From Clostridium aestuarii (GTDB taxonomy: Bacteria; Bacillota; Clostridia; Clostridiales; Clostridiaceae): a DNA stretch of 64,000 nt. Positions 10,851-19,838 of this stretch are shown one piece after another; position 1 is the stretch's first letter; every line of letters begins with the position of its first letter. The position numbers were made by a program, and so were the translations under genes. Under the pieces are notes generated by a model, which saw only the letters and a list, made by a program, of their open reading frames with translations, was not told where the DNA came from and made no database searches. The DNA lies in contig NZ_JAPQER010000001.1 in assembly GCF_026735135.1 (NCBI RefSeq), forward strand, positions 689,500-753,499. Direction: 5' to 3'.

Positions 10851-11717
10851 TCAATTTTCAACAATATTTTTAAATCCTTCCCCTAAAACTTCATGAGCTT
10901 CGGTTATTGTTATAAATGCTCTTTCATCTATATCTTTAATATACTCTCTTAATCTTATAAATTCCTTTCTACCCAACACAGTATATAAAACCTCTGTATT
11001 ATTTTTACTATATCCGCCTTTACCAGTAAAGATTGTGCATCCTCTATCTAATTTTTCTATAATATATTCACTTATCAAATCATTTTTACTGCTAACAATC
11101 AGTACAGCTTTACATTTATTCAATCCCTCTATTACATAATCAATTATAAATCCTAACATTATAACGGATATTATCGCATACATACCCTTTTCAGGATTAA
11201 AAGTAATTCCTGCCAAAACTGCTATAAAAATATCTACAATCAATAATGATTTCCCTATATCTATATGTATAAATTTGTTTATTATTTTAGCTAATATGTC
11301 TGTTCCACCTGTTGAAGCATTTTGATTAAACACAATTCCCATACCTACACCTGATAAAAGCGTGCCAAAAAATGTTGCTAAAAACAAATCATTGGTATAA
11401 GCCACCTCTGGTGGAATGATTTTATCCAGAATTGATATTATTATAGACATAGCTAAACTTGCATATATGGTTTTTGCTCCAAATTCTTTGCCTATAACAA
11501 TAAATGCAATTAAGAAAAATACTCCATTCAAAATCAACATTATATGCCCAACTGATAAACTAGGTATTAAATAATTTATTATTATACCAATACCCATAAC
11601 ACCACCACCAGCTATCTTATTTGGTGCTAAAAAAAATTTTATTGCAATAACCACTATTAAAAATCCTATAGTAGTCCAAAAATATTCTTTTATCTCTTTT
11701 TTTATATTCCTCTCCAT
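10851..11717 (-). CDS. YitT/DUF161 family membrane protein with DUF2179 domain
   Basis: A 288-residue protein with five or six N-terminal membrane segments (glycine-rich NKIAGGGVMGIGIIINYL and NQNASTGGTDILAK are typical of the YitT family) and a C-terminal soluble DUF2179 domain at about 215-285 (TIFTGKGGYSKNNTEVLYTVLGRKE). The function is unknown in the family. In Bacillus the homologous gene yvjA sits near ftsEX, as here. A GGGGG-containing ribosome site precedes the ATG. Confidence 0.88.
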   Translation of the reverse strand: MERNIKKEIKEYFWTTIGFLIVVIAIKFFLAPNKIAGGGVMGIGIIINYLIPSLSVGHIMLILNGVFFLIAFIVIGKEFGAKTIYASLAMSIIISILDKIIPPEVAYTNDLFLATFFGTLLSGVGMGIVFNQNASTGGTDILAKIINKFIHIDIGKSLLIVDIFIAVLAGITFNPEKGMYAIISVIMLGFIIDYVIEGLNKCKAVLIVSSKNDLISEYIIEKLDRGCTIFTGKGGYSKNNTEVLYTVLGRKEFIRLREYIKDIDERAFITITEAHEVLGEGFKNIVEN

Positions 11718-11806
11718 AATAAATTCCCCCTTGAATTTCCTATAATTAGTTTTACCATCTCAACCCCAAAATATTTGAATTTTAAATTTTAATTATAAAA
11801 AACAAA

Positions 11807-11831
11807 GGAAGGAGTAAATTAAACTCCTTCC
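11807..11831 (-). terminator. Terminator after the transketolase genes
   Basis: Nine-bp GC-containing stem (GGAAGGAGT / ACTCCTTCC) and a U-rich tail on the minus strand, 27 bp after the stop of the downstream transketolase gene. Confidence 0.9.
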
Positions 11832-11857
11832 TAATCAGTAGTTTTAAGTACTTCTTT

Positions 11858-12799
11858 TTATTTAAATGAGATACCTTTTTTCACAGCCTTAACGATATCT
11901 TCTGCTGTCAATCCATAAGCTTTTAATAATTCATCTGGTTTTCCACTTTCACCAAATTTATCTTTAATACCAATTCTTATTACTGGAACTGGACTATTTT
12001 CACTTAAAACTTCGCATACAGCAGACCCTAAACCACCAATGATACTGTGTTCTTCAGCAGTTATAACAACTCCTGTCTCTTTAGCAGCATTTATTATCGC
12101 TTCAGTATCTATAGGTTTTATAGTATGTATATTTAAAACTTTAACCTTTATACCTTCTTCTGCAAGAACATTATAAGCTTCTAGAGCAGCATCTACCATT
12201 ATTCCTGTAGCTATTATAGTAGCTTCTTTACCCTCTCTTAATGTTACTGCTTTTCCTATTTCAAACTTATATTCTTCATTATCATTAATAACTGGAACTC
12301 CAGATCTTCCTAATCTTACATAACATGGTCCATTATATTCTGTAATAGCTCTTATTGCAGCTTCTGTTTCAACTGCATCGCTAGGACAAATCACTGTCAT
12401 ATTTGGAATACTTCTCATTAAAGATACATCTTCAATTGCTTGGTGAGAAGCTCCATCTTCACCAACTGTGATTCCTGCATGTGTAGCACATACTTTAACA
12501 TTTAAATTTGGATAACAAATAGTATTTCTAATTTGTTCGAAAGCTCTTCCTGTTGCAAAAATCGCAAAAGTACTTGCAAACGGTATCTTACCACAAGTTG
12601 AAAGTCCTCCCGCAACTGCCATCATATTTCCTTCTGCAATACCCATATTTATATGTCTTTCTGGGCAAACTTTTTTAAACTCTGCTGTCTTAGTTGACTT
12701 TGATAAATCCGCATCAAGTACAACGACATTTGGGTTTTCCTGACCTAATTTAGCTAAAGTTTTTCCGTATGCTTCCCTAGTAGCTATTTTTTTAGCCAT
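11858..12799 (-). CDS. Transketolase, C-terminal subunit (split form)
   Basis: Pyrimidine-binding plus C-terminal domains of a transketolase encoded as two genes, as in many clostridia and archaea. It contains the pyrimidine-binding segment (FAIFATGRAFEQIR, GVTVGEDGASHQ-type motif) and the C-terminal domain (EEHSIIGGLGSAVCE). With the upstream gene it would exchange two-carbon units in the non-oxidative pentose-phosphate pathway. Its ATG overlaps the upstream stop (TAATG), so the two are translationally coupled. The length of 313 residues is normal for this half. Confidence 0.93.
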   Translation of the reverse strand: MAKKIATREAYGKTLAKLGQENPNVVVLDADLSKSTKTAEFKKVCPERHINMGIAEGNMMAVAGGLSTCGKIPFASTFAIFATGRAFEQIRNTICYPNLNVKVCATHAGITVGEDGASHQAIEDVSLMRSIPNMTVICPSDAVETEAAIRAITEYNGPCYVRLGRSGVPVINDNEEYKFEIGKAVTLREGKEATIIATGIMVDAALEAYNVLAEEGIKVKVLNIHTIKPIDTEAIINAAKETGVVITAEEHSIIGGLGSAVCEVLSENSPVPVIRIGIKDKFGESGKPDELLKAYGLTAEDIVKAVKKGISFK

Positions 12800-13623
12800 T
12801 ATACTTCACCTCCGATTTCCTTTAAAGCCTGCTCACATTGTTCTTTGTTAGGAGTTGAACCATGCCAACCAGCTTGATTTTCCATAAATGATACGCCTTT
12901 TCCTTTTATTGTTTTGCAAACTATTACTGTTGGCTTTTCTTTTATTGTTTTAGCTTCATTAATAGCATTTATGATTGCTTCAAAATCATGTCCATCAATA
13001 TTTATAACATGCCATCCAAAAGCTTTAAATTTCTCATCTATAGGCATAGGATTTAATACATCTTGACAGTTTCCATCAATTTGAAGTCCATTATTATCTA
13101 CAAACGCAGTTAAATTATCTAATTTATAATGTGCTGCTGACATAGAAGCTTCCCAAACTTGGCCTTCTTCTAATTCTCCGTCTCCTAATAACGTGTAAAC
13201 TCTATAATCTTTTTCATCTAACTTTCCTGCTATAGCCACACCAACAGCTGTAGAAATTCCTTGTCCTAAAGAACCTGTTGACATATCTATTCCTGGTACA
13301 TAATTCATATTAGGATGGCCTTGAAGTATTGAACCTAACTTTCTTAATTTCATTAATTCTTCCTTATCAAAAAATCCTTTATTTGCTAGCGCACTATACA
13401 GTACAGGAGCTGCATGACCTTTTGAAAGAATAAATCTGTCTCTATCTGGATTATGAGGATCTTCAACATTTACATTCATTTCTTTAAAATATAGAGTTGT
13501 TAAAATTTCAACTGCAGATAACGATCCACCTGGATGTCCTGAACCTGATTCTGTTAACATAGTTACTATATCTTTTCTAATTTCTTTTGCAATTTGCTTA
13601 AGATGATGAATATCTTTTTCCAT
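12799..13623 (-). CDS. Transketolase, N-terminal (thiamine diphosphate binding) subunit
   Basis: The thiamine diphosphate-binding half of split transketolase, 274 residues. It carries SGSGHPGGSLSAVE, the DRFILSKGHAAPVLYSAL region, and the ThDP/Mg motif GDGELEEGQVWEA...DNNGLQ. It forms an operon with the C-terminal half. A GGAGG ribosome site precedes the ATG at 13623. Confidence 0.94.
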   Translation of the reverse strand: MEKDIHHLKQIAKEIRKDIVTMLTESGSGHPGGSLSAVEILTTLYFKEMNVNVEDPHNPDRDRFILSKGHAAPVLYSALANKGFFDKEELMKLRKLGSILQGHPNMNYVPGIDMSTGSLGQGISTAVGVAIAGKLDEKDYRVYTLLGDGELEEGQVWEASMSAAHYKLDNLTAFVDNNGLQIDGNCQDVLNPMPIDEKFKAFGWHVINIDGHDFEAIINAINEAKTIKEKPTVIVCKTIKGKGVSFMENQAGWHGSTPNKEQCEQALKEIGGEV

Positions 13624-13693
13624 ATTAATTCCTCCTAATTTTTTCTCCCTAATTATTATAACAACTTATATATAAAAATACACTATGTATATT

Positions 13694-13720
13694 AAAAAAA
13701 GGGCAATTTTGCCCTTTTTT
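13694..13720 (-). terminator. Terminator after mazF
   Basis: Near-perfect A/T-flanked stem with a GGGC/GCCC core and U-run, directly after the mazF stop codon. Confidence 0.88.
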
Positions 13721-13721
13721 C

Positions 13722-14069
13722 CTATAAACCAATACTTATTAATAATGCTTCATCTACTTTTCTCATATCTTTTTCTGACATATGTCCAATCTTTTCTTTT
13801 AACCTTTTCTTGTCCAAAGTCCTGATTTGTTCCAATAAAACAACTGAATCCTTATTCAGACCATATTCCTCGGAAGAAATTTCCACATGAGTCGGTAGTT
13901 TTGCCTTATTTATCTGCGATGTAATGGCAGAAATAATTACTGTAGGACTGTATTTATTACCTACATTATTTTGAATTATAAGTACTGGTCTTATTCCCCC
14001 CTGTTCTGAACCCACAACTGGACTCAAATCAGCATAAAATATATCTCCTCTTTTTACCACCATTGTCAT
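13722..14069 (-). CDS. mazF: MazF/NdoA endoribonuclease toxin
   Basis: Sequence-specific mRNA interferase of the MazF/PemK family. [25 protein letters not shown] is the conserved N-terminal strand pair and GSEQGG loop; [10 protein letters not shown] is the second conserved block. I place the start at 14069 (MTMVV...) or 14063 (MVVKRGD), both inside the antitoxin gene; the far upstream start at 14102 has no support. The ribosome site is weak (GGAGAG, rather far), consistent with translational coupling to the antitoxin. The order alr-antitoxin-mazF matches the Bacillus ndoAI-ndoA locus. Confidence 0.92.
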   Translation of the reverse strand: MTMVVKRGDIFYADLSPVVGSEQGGIRPVLIIQNNVGNKYSPTVIISAITSQINKAKLPTHVEISSEEYGLNKDSVVLLEQIRTLDKKRLKEKIGHMSEKDMRKVDEALLISIGL

Positions 14070-14349
14070 CTGGCAAATCACTCTCCACAAGCGTAGCTTC
14101 ATATTCTTTCAATACTAACATATCTTCTGCTAAGCCCATTTCACTAATTTGTGAGTTAATTTGTGACATTTCAATATATCCTCTTTGAAGTTCATCTATT
14201 TTACTTAGCTTTTTTTTATCCTCAATATATACTATTAAAGTATCTTCAATAACTTTACTCTTTTTTTTATATTTTCTTGTACATTTTTTTTTCATTTCAC
14301 TACTAAGTGCTTTTGACAGGTTTATTATTAATTTCTTTGAACTTGACAT
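14029..14349 (-). CDS. Ribbon-helix-helix antitoxin of the MazF pair
   Basis: A 106-residue protein overlapping the mazF start. The N-terminal half ([18 protein letters not shown], then [18 protein letters not shown]) fits a ribbon-helix-helix DNA-binding domain, and the acidic C-terminal tail ([13 protein letters not shown]) resembles the NdoAI segment that docks on MazF. It should neutralise the toxin and repress the pair. Identification rests mainly on position and this pattern. It is a little longer than Bacillus NdoAI. Confidence 0.8.
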   Translation of the reverse strand: MSSSKKLIINLSKALSSEMKKKCTRKYKKKSKVIEDTLIVYIEDKKKLSKIDELQRGYIEMSQINSQISEMGLAEDMLVLKEYEATLVESDLPDDNGGKKRRYILC

Positions 14350-14489
14350 TTAGCTAATATTACCTCCTATTTAAACATAAACAAAATATGTACATACTGA
14401 TTATAATTGAAATTTTGTCAAAATGTCAAAGAAAATCCCTGTTTTTTCTTTATTTTTCTATATGTATTTTTAATCATAATTTCATAATA

Positions 14490-15653
14490 TTAAACATAAT
14501 TTCTTATTTTAATAATATTTCCATCTTTTATATAAACCCTTGGTACTCTTTTACTTATCATGCATATAACTTCATAATTAATCGTTCCTATCATTTCTGC
14601 TATATCATCTGCATCAAATTTAACCCCATTTTCTTGACCCATAAGTATAACTTCATCTCCTGCTCTAACATCACAAGCTATATCTGTAACATCAATCATA
14701 CATTGGTCCATACAAACGTTACCTATAATTGGTGCAAATTGTCCATTTACTATAACTTTACCTTTATTAGATAGTGATCTAGCATATCCATCAGCATATC
14801 CTATAGGTAGCGTTGCAATTACACTTTCTCTACAACTTTTAAATTTTCTTCCATAACTTATATAATGCCCTGAAGGAACTTTTTTTATGTGAGCTATATT
14901 AGTCTTTAGTTTCATAACAGGTTTTAATTCTAATTTATTTCTGTCAACTTCTTGTGAAGGATAATACCCATATTGAATTATTCCAGGTCTTACAGCTTGA
15001 AAATAGGTTTGAGGTAATTCCATTATAGAAGCACTATTTGCTATATGCCTAATACTTATTTTTATGTTCTTTTGTTTTAGTATATCATAAAAATTATTAA
15101 ATTTTTCTAATTGATAATAAGTATATTCTTTATCTGTTTCATCTGCTGATGAAAAATGAGAAAACATACCTTCAATTTTTATATTTGGCAGTTTACTTAT
15201 TTTGTAAATTTCTTCTGCACTTTCATGATTAGGTATAAATCCTATTCTTCCCATTCCTGTATCTATAGCTATATGAATTTTTGCTATCTTTTGCTTTTTA
15301 TGAGCTATTTCAGAAAGTTGTTTTGCGTAATCATAAGAAAACACAGTTTGCTCTATATTATATTTTAAAAGTTCATCCATAAAACTTGGAGGAGTAAATC
15401 CTAAAATCATTATAGGACATTTAATTCCCGCATTTCTAAGCTCAATTCCCTCACTAATTACCGCAACTGCAAGCCTAGTTGCTCCATTTTGTAAAAGTAC
15501 AGGAGCTACATCTAAAGCTCCATGCCCATAAGCATCTGCCTTAACAACTCCTATAATTTCTTTGACTTTAGCTATTCTCTTTATTTGCTGCATATTAAAC
15601 GCTAAGTTATCTAAATTAATTTCTGCCCAAACTGGTCTTATATGTTGAAACAT
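14490..15653 (-). CDS. alr: Alanine racemase
   Basis: PLP enzyme that makes D-alanine for peptidoglycan. The PLP lysine lies in GVVKADAYGHGALDVA near residue 38; the HIAIDTGMGRIGF and GIIQYGYYPS segments and the GYADGYARSLSNKG block are typical. The protein has 387 residues, as usual. GGAGG lies 7 bp before the ATG at 15653. The genes before it (acpS, nnr, GerS-like) and after it (antitoxin, toxin) repeat the Bacillus ydcB-ydcC-alr-ndoAI-ndoA order. Confidence 0.96.
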   Translation of the reverse strand: MFQHIRPVWAEINLDNLAFNMQQIKRIAKVKEIIGVVKADAYGHGALDVAPVLLQNGATRLAVAVISEGIELRNAGIKCPIMILGFTPPSFMDELLKYNIEQTVFSYDYAKQLSEIAHKKQKIAKIHIAIDTGMGRIGFIPNHESAEEIYKISKLPNIKIEGMFSHFSSADETDKEYTYYQLEKFNNFYDILKQKNIKISIRHIANSASIMELPQTYFQAVRPGIIQYGYYPSQEVDRNKLELKPVMKLKTNIAHIKKVPSGHYISYGRKFKSCRESVIATLPIGYADGYARSLSNKGKVIVNGQFAPIIGNVCMDQCMIDVTDIACDVRAGDEVILMGQENGVKFDADDIAEMIGTINYEVICMISKRVPRVYIKDGNIIKIRNYV

Positions 15654-15705
15654 TTTATTACCTCCACTTTAAATAAACAAGTATATTATCATAACTTAAC
15701 TTGTT

Positions 15706-16350
15706 CTATTCTTTGGTTTCATTATTAATTTGTTCATTATTAATTTGTTCTTTAAAAATTTCTTCTTGTATATCTGTATTAGGACTAAAATTCTTATACA
15801 CAAATCTAATGCATTCCTTCTCCTTTCTATTATATATAACTATTTTGTCTGGAAAATCATTTTCTAAATTGACATACATAATAGCAGAACTAATATTACT
15901 GTTGTTACCAGGTATATCTAAATATATCAATTGATACATTTTATCTTCTATAGTTTCAAAAGAATATTTTATTTCCTCATTGGTATACAATAGACCAATG
16001 TATTCACCTATAAAACTTAATTTATATACACTATCAAAATTTTTATCAAGAGTATATTGACTATTATTATTTAAATCTTTTACTGATATATCATTTTCTC
16101 TATATATCAATACTCTATCTTTGTTAATGTCTAATCTATGTCCATATTCCTTATGATAAAACTGCTTACATAAATGGTCAATCTCTTGTATATTATTTTT
16201 TATATGTACTTCTACATCACAGGTGTAACTATTAAGAGACTTTAAATATTGAATAACTTTACTTGGATCTTTTTCCTTCTTAGTACAAGTACATAAACTC
16301 AATATCATAACTATGAAAATAGTAATTAATAATACTAGCTTTTTTTTCAT
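15706..16350 (-). CDS. Secreted LolA-like lipoprotein, GerS/YdcC-like
   Basis: A 214-residue protein with an N-terminal hydrophobic export segment ending in ILSLCTCTKK, a plausible but imperfect lipobox. The rest is a LolA-like beta-rich pattern (TCDVEVHIKNN, SFETIEDKMYQLIYLDIPG). Position just before alr matches Bacillus ydcC and Clostridioides difficile gerS, which is next to alr2 and is needed with CwlD to make cortex muramic-delta-lactam. I infer a related sporulation or germination role. The C-terminus contains a 15-bp tandem duplication (EQINNEQINNE). Confidence 0.65.
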   Translation of the reverse strand: MKKKLVLLITIFIVMILSLCTCTKKEKDPSKVIQYLKSLNSYTCDVEVHIKNNIQEIDHLCKQFYHKEYGHRLDINKDRVLIYRENDISVKDLNNNSQYTLDKNFDSVYKLSFIGEYIGLLYTNEEIKYSFETIEDKMYQLIYLDIPGNNSNISSAIMYVNLENDFPDKIVIYNRKEKECIRFVYKNFSPNTDIQEEIFKEQINNEQINNETKE

Positions 16351-16432
16351 TAATTTCCTCCAGAATATAACTTACAATATTAATACTATTCTCATATAAT
16401 CTACAATATTCTAAATTTATTAATCTGGAATT

Positions 16433-17932
16433 TTACCTTTGTAATTCTTTTATAACATAAGGTAGTTCCTCAATAATATGGTCTGCATTTACACAATACA
16501 TTTTTTTTGATAGTTTGTCCCCACACATGCCATGAATATATGCAGCTACATATGCTGCTTTAAAAGGCTCAATACCTTGTCCTATAAAAGATGCTATCAT
16601 TCCTGTTAAACAGTCACCCATTCCCCCTGATGCCATAGCACTATTACCAGTAGAATTAACCACTACACTTTCTCCATTTGTGATTAAAGTATTAAATCCT
16701 TTTAACAATAATATAACATCATATTCTTTTGCAAATTGTTTTGAAATTTCAATTCTATTTCTTTTGATTTTATCTATAGGAATTTGTGTTATCCTAGACA
16801 TTTCTCCTAAATGAGGCGTCAAAATTATTTTATTATTTTTTTCTTTAAGCACATCTAGATTATCTTTTAAAACATTAATGCCATCAGCATCAATAACAAT
16901 AGGAGCTTTTGTTAATTTTATAATATCGCTAACAATTTTTAGTGTACCCTTATTATTACCCATTCCTGGTCCTACGGCTATAACATCACTTTTGTTTAAA
17001 ATCCCATTTAACTTTTCTTTCTCCTTAAAAGAAACTGTCATAGCTTCTATAAATTTATTACTCATTATTTTTTGTATAATTTCACTACAGCATAATGTTA
17101 CAAGACCAGCCCCGCTTCTTACAGCAGATTGTGTTGATATATACGCAGCTCCAGTAAATCCTGCTGAACCTGCAACTATAGAAACTCTACCGAAATCGCC
17201 TTTATGTGAATATTTTTTTCTTTTAGGAATAATTTTATTTATATCTTTATTGTCTAAAATATAATCATTAATTTTAAATTTGTCTACAACAAAATTCGGA
17301 ATTCCTATTTCCTCTATTATTATTTTACCTGTTAATTCATGTATTCCATATTTTAAAAAACCTCTTTTATAAAACTGAAAAGATATTGTTTTATTTGCTT
17401 TAATACAGCACCCTAAAATTTCTCCAGTATTAGCATTTAATCCTGAAGGAATATCTATTGATATAACATATGTTCCACTGTTATTAATTAATAAAATAAC
17501 ATCTTCATATATACCTTTAATTTCTCTACAAAGTCCTGTTCCAAATATAGCATCAATTATAATATCACACTGTCTTATGTTTTTTTTCATTCTACTAACA
17601 TCTTCTATATTTGTTATGTTATTTATATTTACATTCATATTTAATAGTATTTCATAATTTAATTTACAATCTTCACTTAGCTTTGAAATATCTCCTATTA
17701 AGAATATTTCCGTCTTCTTACCCAATACGCATAAGTGTCTTGCAAGTGCTAGTCCATCGCCTCCATTATTTCCAGTTCCGCACACAATAGCAGCTGAATT
17801 AATGTTGTCATATTCTATATTCTTTAAAACTTTCAATGCTGCGTTTTCCATTAAAACCATACTTGGTATTTTCAAAGATTCTATACAAAATCTATCAATC
17901 TCCCTCAGCTTTTCAGCTGTTACTATTTTCAT
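16433..17932 (-). CDS. nnr: Bifunctional NAD(P)H-hydrate epimerase / ADP-dependent dehydratase
   Basis: Repairs damaged NADH and NADPH hydrates. The N-terminal YjeF epimerase domain (residues about 1-215) has GTGNNGGDGLALARHL; the C-terminal kinase-fold dehydratase domain (about 225-499) has GPGMG and NSTGNSAMASGGMGDCLTG. The length of 499 residues is typical of the fused form. Its start overlaps the 3' end of acpS by 20 bp, so the two are coupled. Confidence 0.95.
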   Translation of the reverse strand: MKIVTAEKLREIDRFCIESLKIPSMVLMENAALKVLKNIEYDNINSAAIVCGTGNNGGDGLALARHLCVLGKKTEIFLIGDISKLSEDCKLNYEILLNMNVNINNITNIEDVSRMKKNIRQCDIIIDAIFGTGLCREIKGIYEDVILLINNSGTYVISIDIPSGLNANTGEILGCCIKANKTISFQFYKRGFLKYGIHELTGKIIIEEIGIPNFVVDKFKINDYILDNKDINKIIPKRKKYSHKGDFGRVSIVAGSAGFTGAAYISTQSAVRSGAGLVTLCCSEIIQKIMSNKFIEAMTVSFKEKEKLNGILNKSDVIAVGPGMGNNKGTLKIVSDIIKLTKAPIVIDADGINVLKDNLDVLKEKNNKIILTPHLGEMSRITQIPIDKIKRNRIEISKQFAKEYDVILLLKGFNTLITNGESVVVNSTGNSAMASGGMGDCLTGMIASFIGQGIEPFKAAYVAAYIHGMCGDKLSKKMYCVNADHIIEELPYVIKELQR

Positions 17933-18308
17933 TATTTAAAACCTCCAAAACAGCATAAGCAATAGCATTATCTCTACTATGAGATATACTTAAATGAAAT
18001 TTATATTCTCCCCATTTCTTATCTAATTTTTTAGCTTTGCCCTTTAAAATAACAATTGGTTTACCTAATGTTGTTTTGTCAATTTCTATATCTTTAAATT
18101 CAAATCCTGTAAATCCCGTTCCTATAGCTTTAGCTACCGCTTCCTTTGCAGCAAATCTTCCTGCTACATATTCAGGTCTCATATTCCTGCTTTTCAAATA
18201 TTCTACTTCATTTTTATTAAATATTTTATTTATAAAATTAGGGCTTCTATCCATTGCTTTCTTTATCCTTTTAATTTCCACAATATCTGTACCTATACCA
18301 ATAATCAC
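17913..18308 (-). CDS. acpS: Holo-[acyl-carrier-protein] synthase
   Basis: Transfers 4'-phosphopantetheine from CoA to acyl carrier protein. MIIGIGTDIVEIKRIKKA carries the Mg-binding aspartate; GRFAAKEAVAKAIGTG carries the second metal ligand. The length of 131 residues is normal. It heads the acpS-nnr-GerS-like-alr-mazEF group. Confidence 0.95.
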   Translation of the reverse strand: MIIGIGTDIVEIKRIKKAMDRSPNFINKIFNKNEVEYLKSRNMRPEYVAGRFAAKEAVAKAIGTGFTGFEFKDIEIDKTTLGKPIVILKGKAKKLDKKWGEYKFHLSISHSRDNAIAYAVLEVLNNENSNS

Positions 18309-18381
18309 ATAAACTTCCCCCTAAGATAAAAAATTAAATTTCACGTTTAATTTTACACCTAAAATAATTTTTTATAAACAA

Positions 18382-18403
18382 AAAAGGAGGTAACCCTCCT
18401 TTT
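18382..18403 (-). terminator. Terminator after the 18402-18752 gene
   Basis: Nine-bp stem (AAAAGGAGG / CCTCCTTTT) with a U-rich tail on the minus strand; it touches the stop codon of the gene. Confidence 0.85.
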
Positions 18404-18752
18404 AACAAATATATATTTCTTTTAAAACTTCATCAAAATCAGTTATATAACTATCTATATATTCTCCTAAAACATCTAAAAGATGATATGGAGATACTAT
18501 GTTATTATAAAGCATCTTTGCTAAATTATGTACTTTGTGCCGATGTGGACTTATGCATTTAACACAGTCTCTTTCAATTTTTACAATTTCTCCTTTAACT
18601 GTATCCTGTCTTTCAATCTCTATACCGTACGATTGTATTTCTAATTTATCAATCTCCGAAAAAGTAACTTTATCCTTAATTACTCTATATGCATAATTAC
18701 ACTCTATACCTTCATAATTTTCTTTTCTACATAAGTTTTCTACTACTAACAT
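18402..18752 (-). CDS. Conserved hypothetical protein (possibly DUF6514)
   Basis: A 116-residue soluble protein I do not recognise with certainty; it resembles a small Clostridium-specific family that I believe is called DUF6514. It contains a short strand-rich N-terminal half with YAYRVIKDK and IEIERQD, a single HKVHNLAKML segment and no signal or membrane segment. The ATG at 18752 is chosen over a GTG two codons upstream because the GGGGGG ribosome site is 2 bases from the GTG but about 8 from the ATG. Confidence 0.7.
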   Translation of the reverse strand: MLVVENLCRKENYEGIECNYAYRVIKDKVTFSEIDKLEIQSYGIEIERQDTVKGEIVKIERDCVKCISPHRHKVHNLAKMLYNNIVSPYHLLDVLGEYIDSYITDFDEVLKEIYIC

Positions 18753-18963
18753 CTTCACTTCCCCCCTTATCTTTCCTTTTATAACTATAATATCATTATT
18801 CTATCAAAAAACATGTCACTTTATAAAAGGCGTCTCTATAATTTTATCTCTATGTTATGACAATAATATACCTTTGCTATCACTTTAACTAATCTGTTCA
18901 CTTATTGTTCCACCCATCATATGGAAGCTATGTATTGATTTGTCGAACGTTACATAAATATGA

Positions 18964-19557
18964 CTATATTTTTTTTGAAGAAATTATTTTATGTACACTA
19001 TCATTCAATATTTTATTTTCTATAGAAATATATTCACAAACATCTTCCAAAATTAGTAAGATAGCTATATTTATACCTATAGTTTTTTCTTTATGTTCTT
19101 GTAAATTGTATTTATTAATATATCTTTTTATAATTTCCTTTTTACATTTAATTTCTTTATATAATTCATTTATAGTTCTATACAATATACTATATGAAAT
19201 AGTTATAAAATCATTTTGAACTTTTTCATTTCCATTAATTACTTCTTTGATAATTTTATCTAATAAAATACCTTTATAGTATTCTTCTATTTCCTTACTA
19301 TAAGTATTACTAATAAAACTTCCTATTATATCTGCATCTATTAAAGCTACTTCAGAACTTGTATTAAAGAGTACACTAAACTCTATATCTTTCTTACCCT
19401 CTTTTTGTATTTCATCAATTATTTTTTTTATTCTGTAATTAAACGCACTTGTAAACTCGGAATCTAAAATAAAATACTCTAATTCCTTAGCACATACCGT
19501 TGCTAAAAATTGCTTAAAATTCTTGTAATCTTTTTTTAAATGATTATCATTTTTCAT
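18964..19557 (-). CDS. Hypothetical helical protein
   Basis: A 197-residue predicted all-helical, charged soluble protein starting MKNDNHLKKDYKNFKQFL. I do not recognise the family. The length and helical pattern recall the ligand-binding part of TetR-like regulators, but no helix-turn-helix was identified. The start at 19557 is preferred over one 12 codons upstream because an AGGTGG ribosome site lies before it. It is flanked upstream by two strong hairpins and is probably transcribed alone. Confidence 0.55.
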   Translation of the reverse strand: MKNDNHLKKDYKNFKQFLATVCAKELEYFILDSEFTSAFNYRIKKIIDEIQKEGKKDIEFSVLFNTSSEVALIDADIIGSFISNTYSKEIEEYYKGILLDKIIKEVINGNEKVQNDFITISYSILYRTINELYKEIKCKKEIIKRYINKYNLQEHKEKTIGINIAILLILEDVCEYISIENKILNDSVHKIISSKKI

Positions 19558-19646
19558 CCTAAACACCACCTTTAAAGACATTACAAAAAACACTTAGTAC
19601 TAATTTCTTCTTTATATTCAAACCTGTATTAATTAAAATAAAACAA

Positions 19647-19685
19647 AATAATACAGATATATGTTTAACATATGTCTGTATTATT
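19647..19685. terminator. Inverted repeat, second hairpin downstream of cstA
   Basis: Eleven-bp arms (AATAATACAGA / TCTGTATTATT) extended inside by a further ATATG/CATAT pairing. It lies after the first cstA hairpin and before the hypothetical gene. It could act as a backup terminator. Confidence 0.5.
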
Positions 19686-19713
19686 ATTCTTTTAAAAATA
19701 TTTTATATAAAAG

Positions 19714-19756
19714 ATAAGAGTTAAATCACAATTATGTTCTGTGATTTAACTCTTAT
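19714..19756 (-). terminator. Terminator after cstA
   Basis: Seventeen-bp near-perfect stem (ATAAGAGTTAAATCACA and complement) with a T-rich tail on the minus strand. The stem sequence resembles that of the terminator after the NSS transporter at 34782-34818. Confidence 0.75.
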
Positions 19757-19838
19757 TTACATATTTATAATTCAACTTTTTTAAAATAAACATCACTTAG
19801 ACTCTTAACTATCAACTTTCAATTTTTAACTGCCTTAT

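Noticed and set aside
14388..14774. 128-codon plus-strand frame overlapping alr
   Set aside because: Shadow of alr; AT-rich membrane-like composition and no ribosome site.
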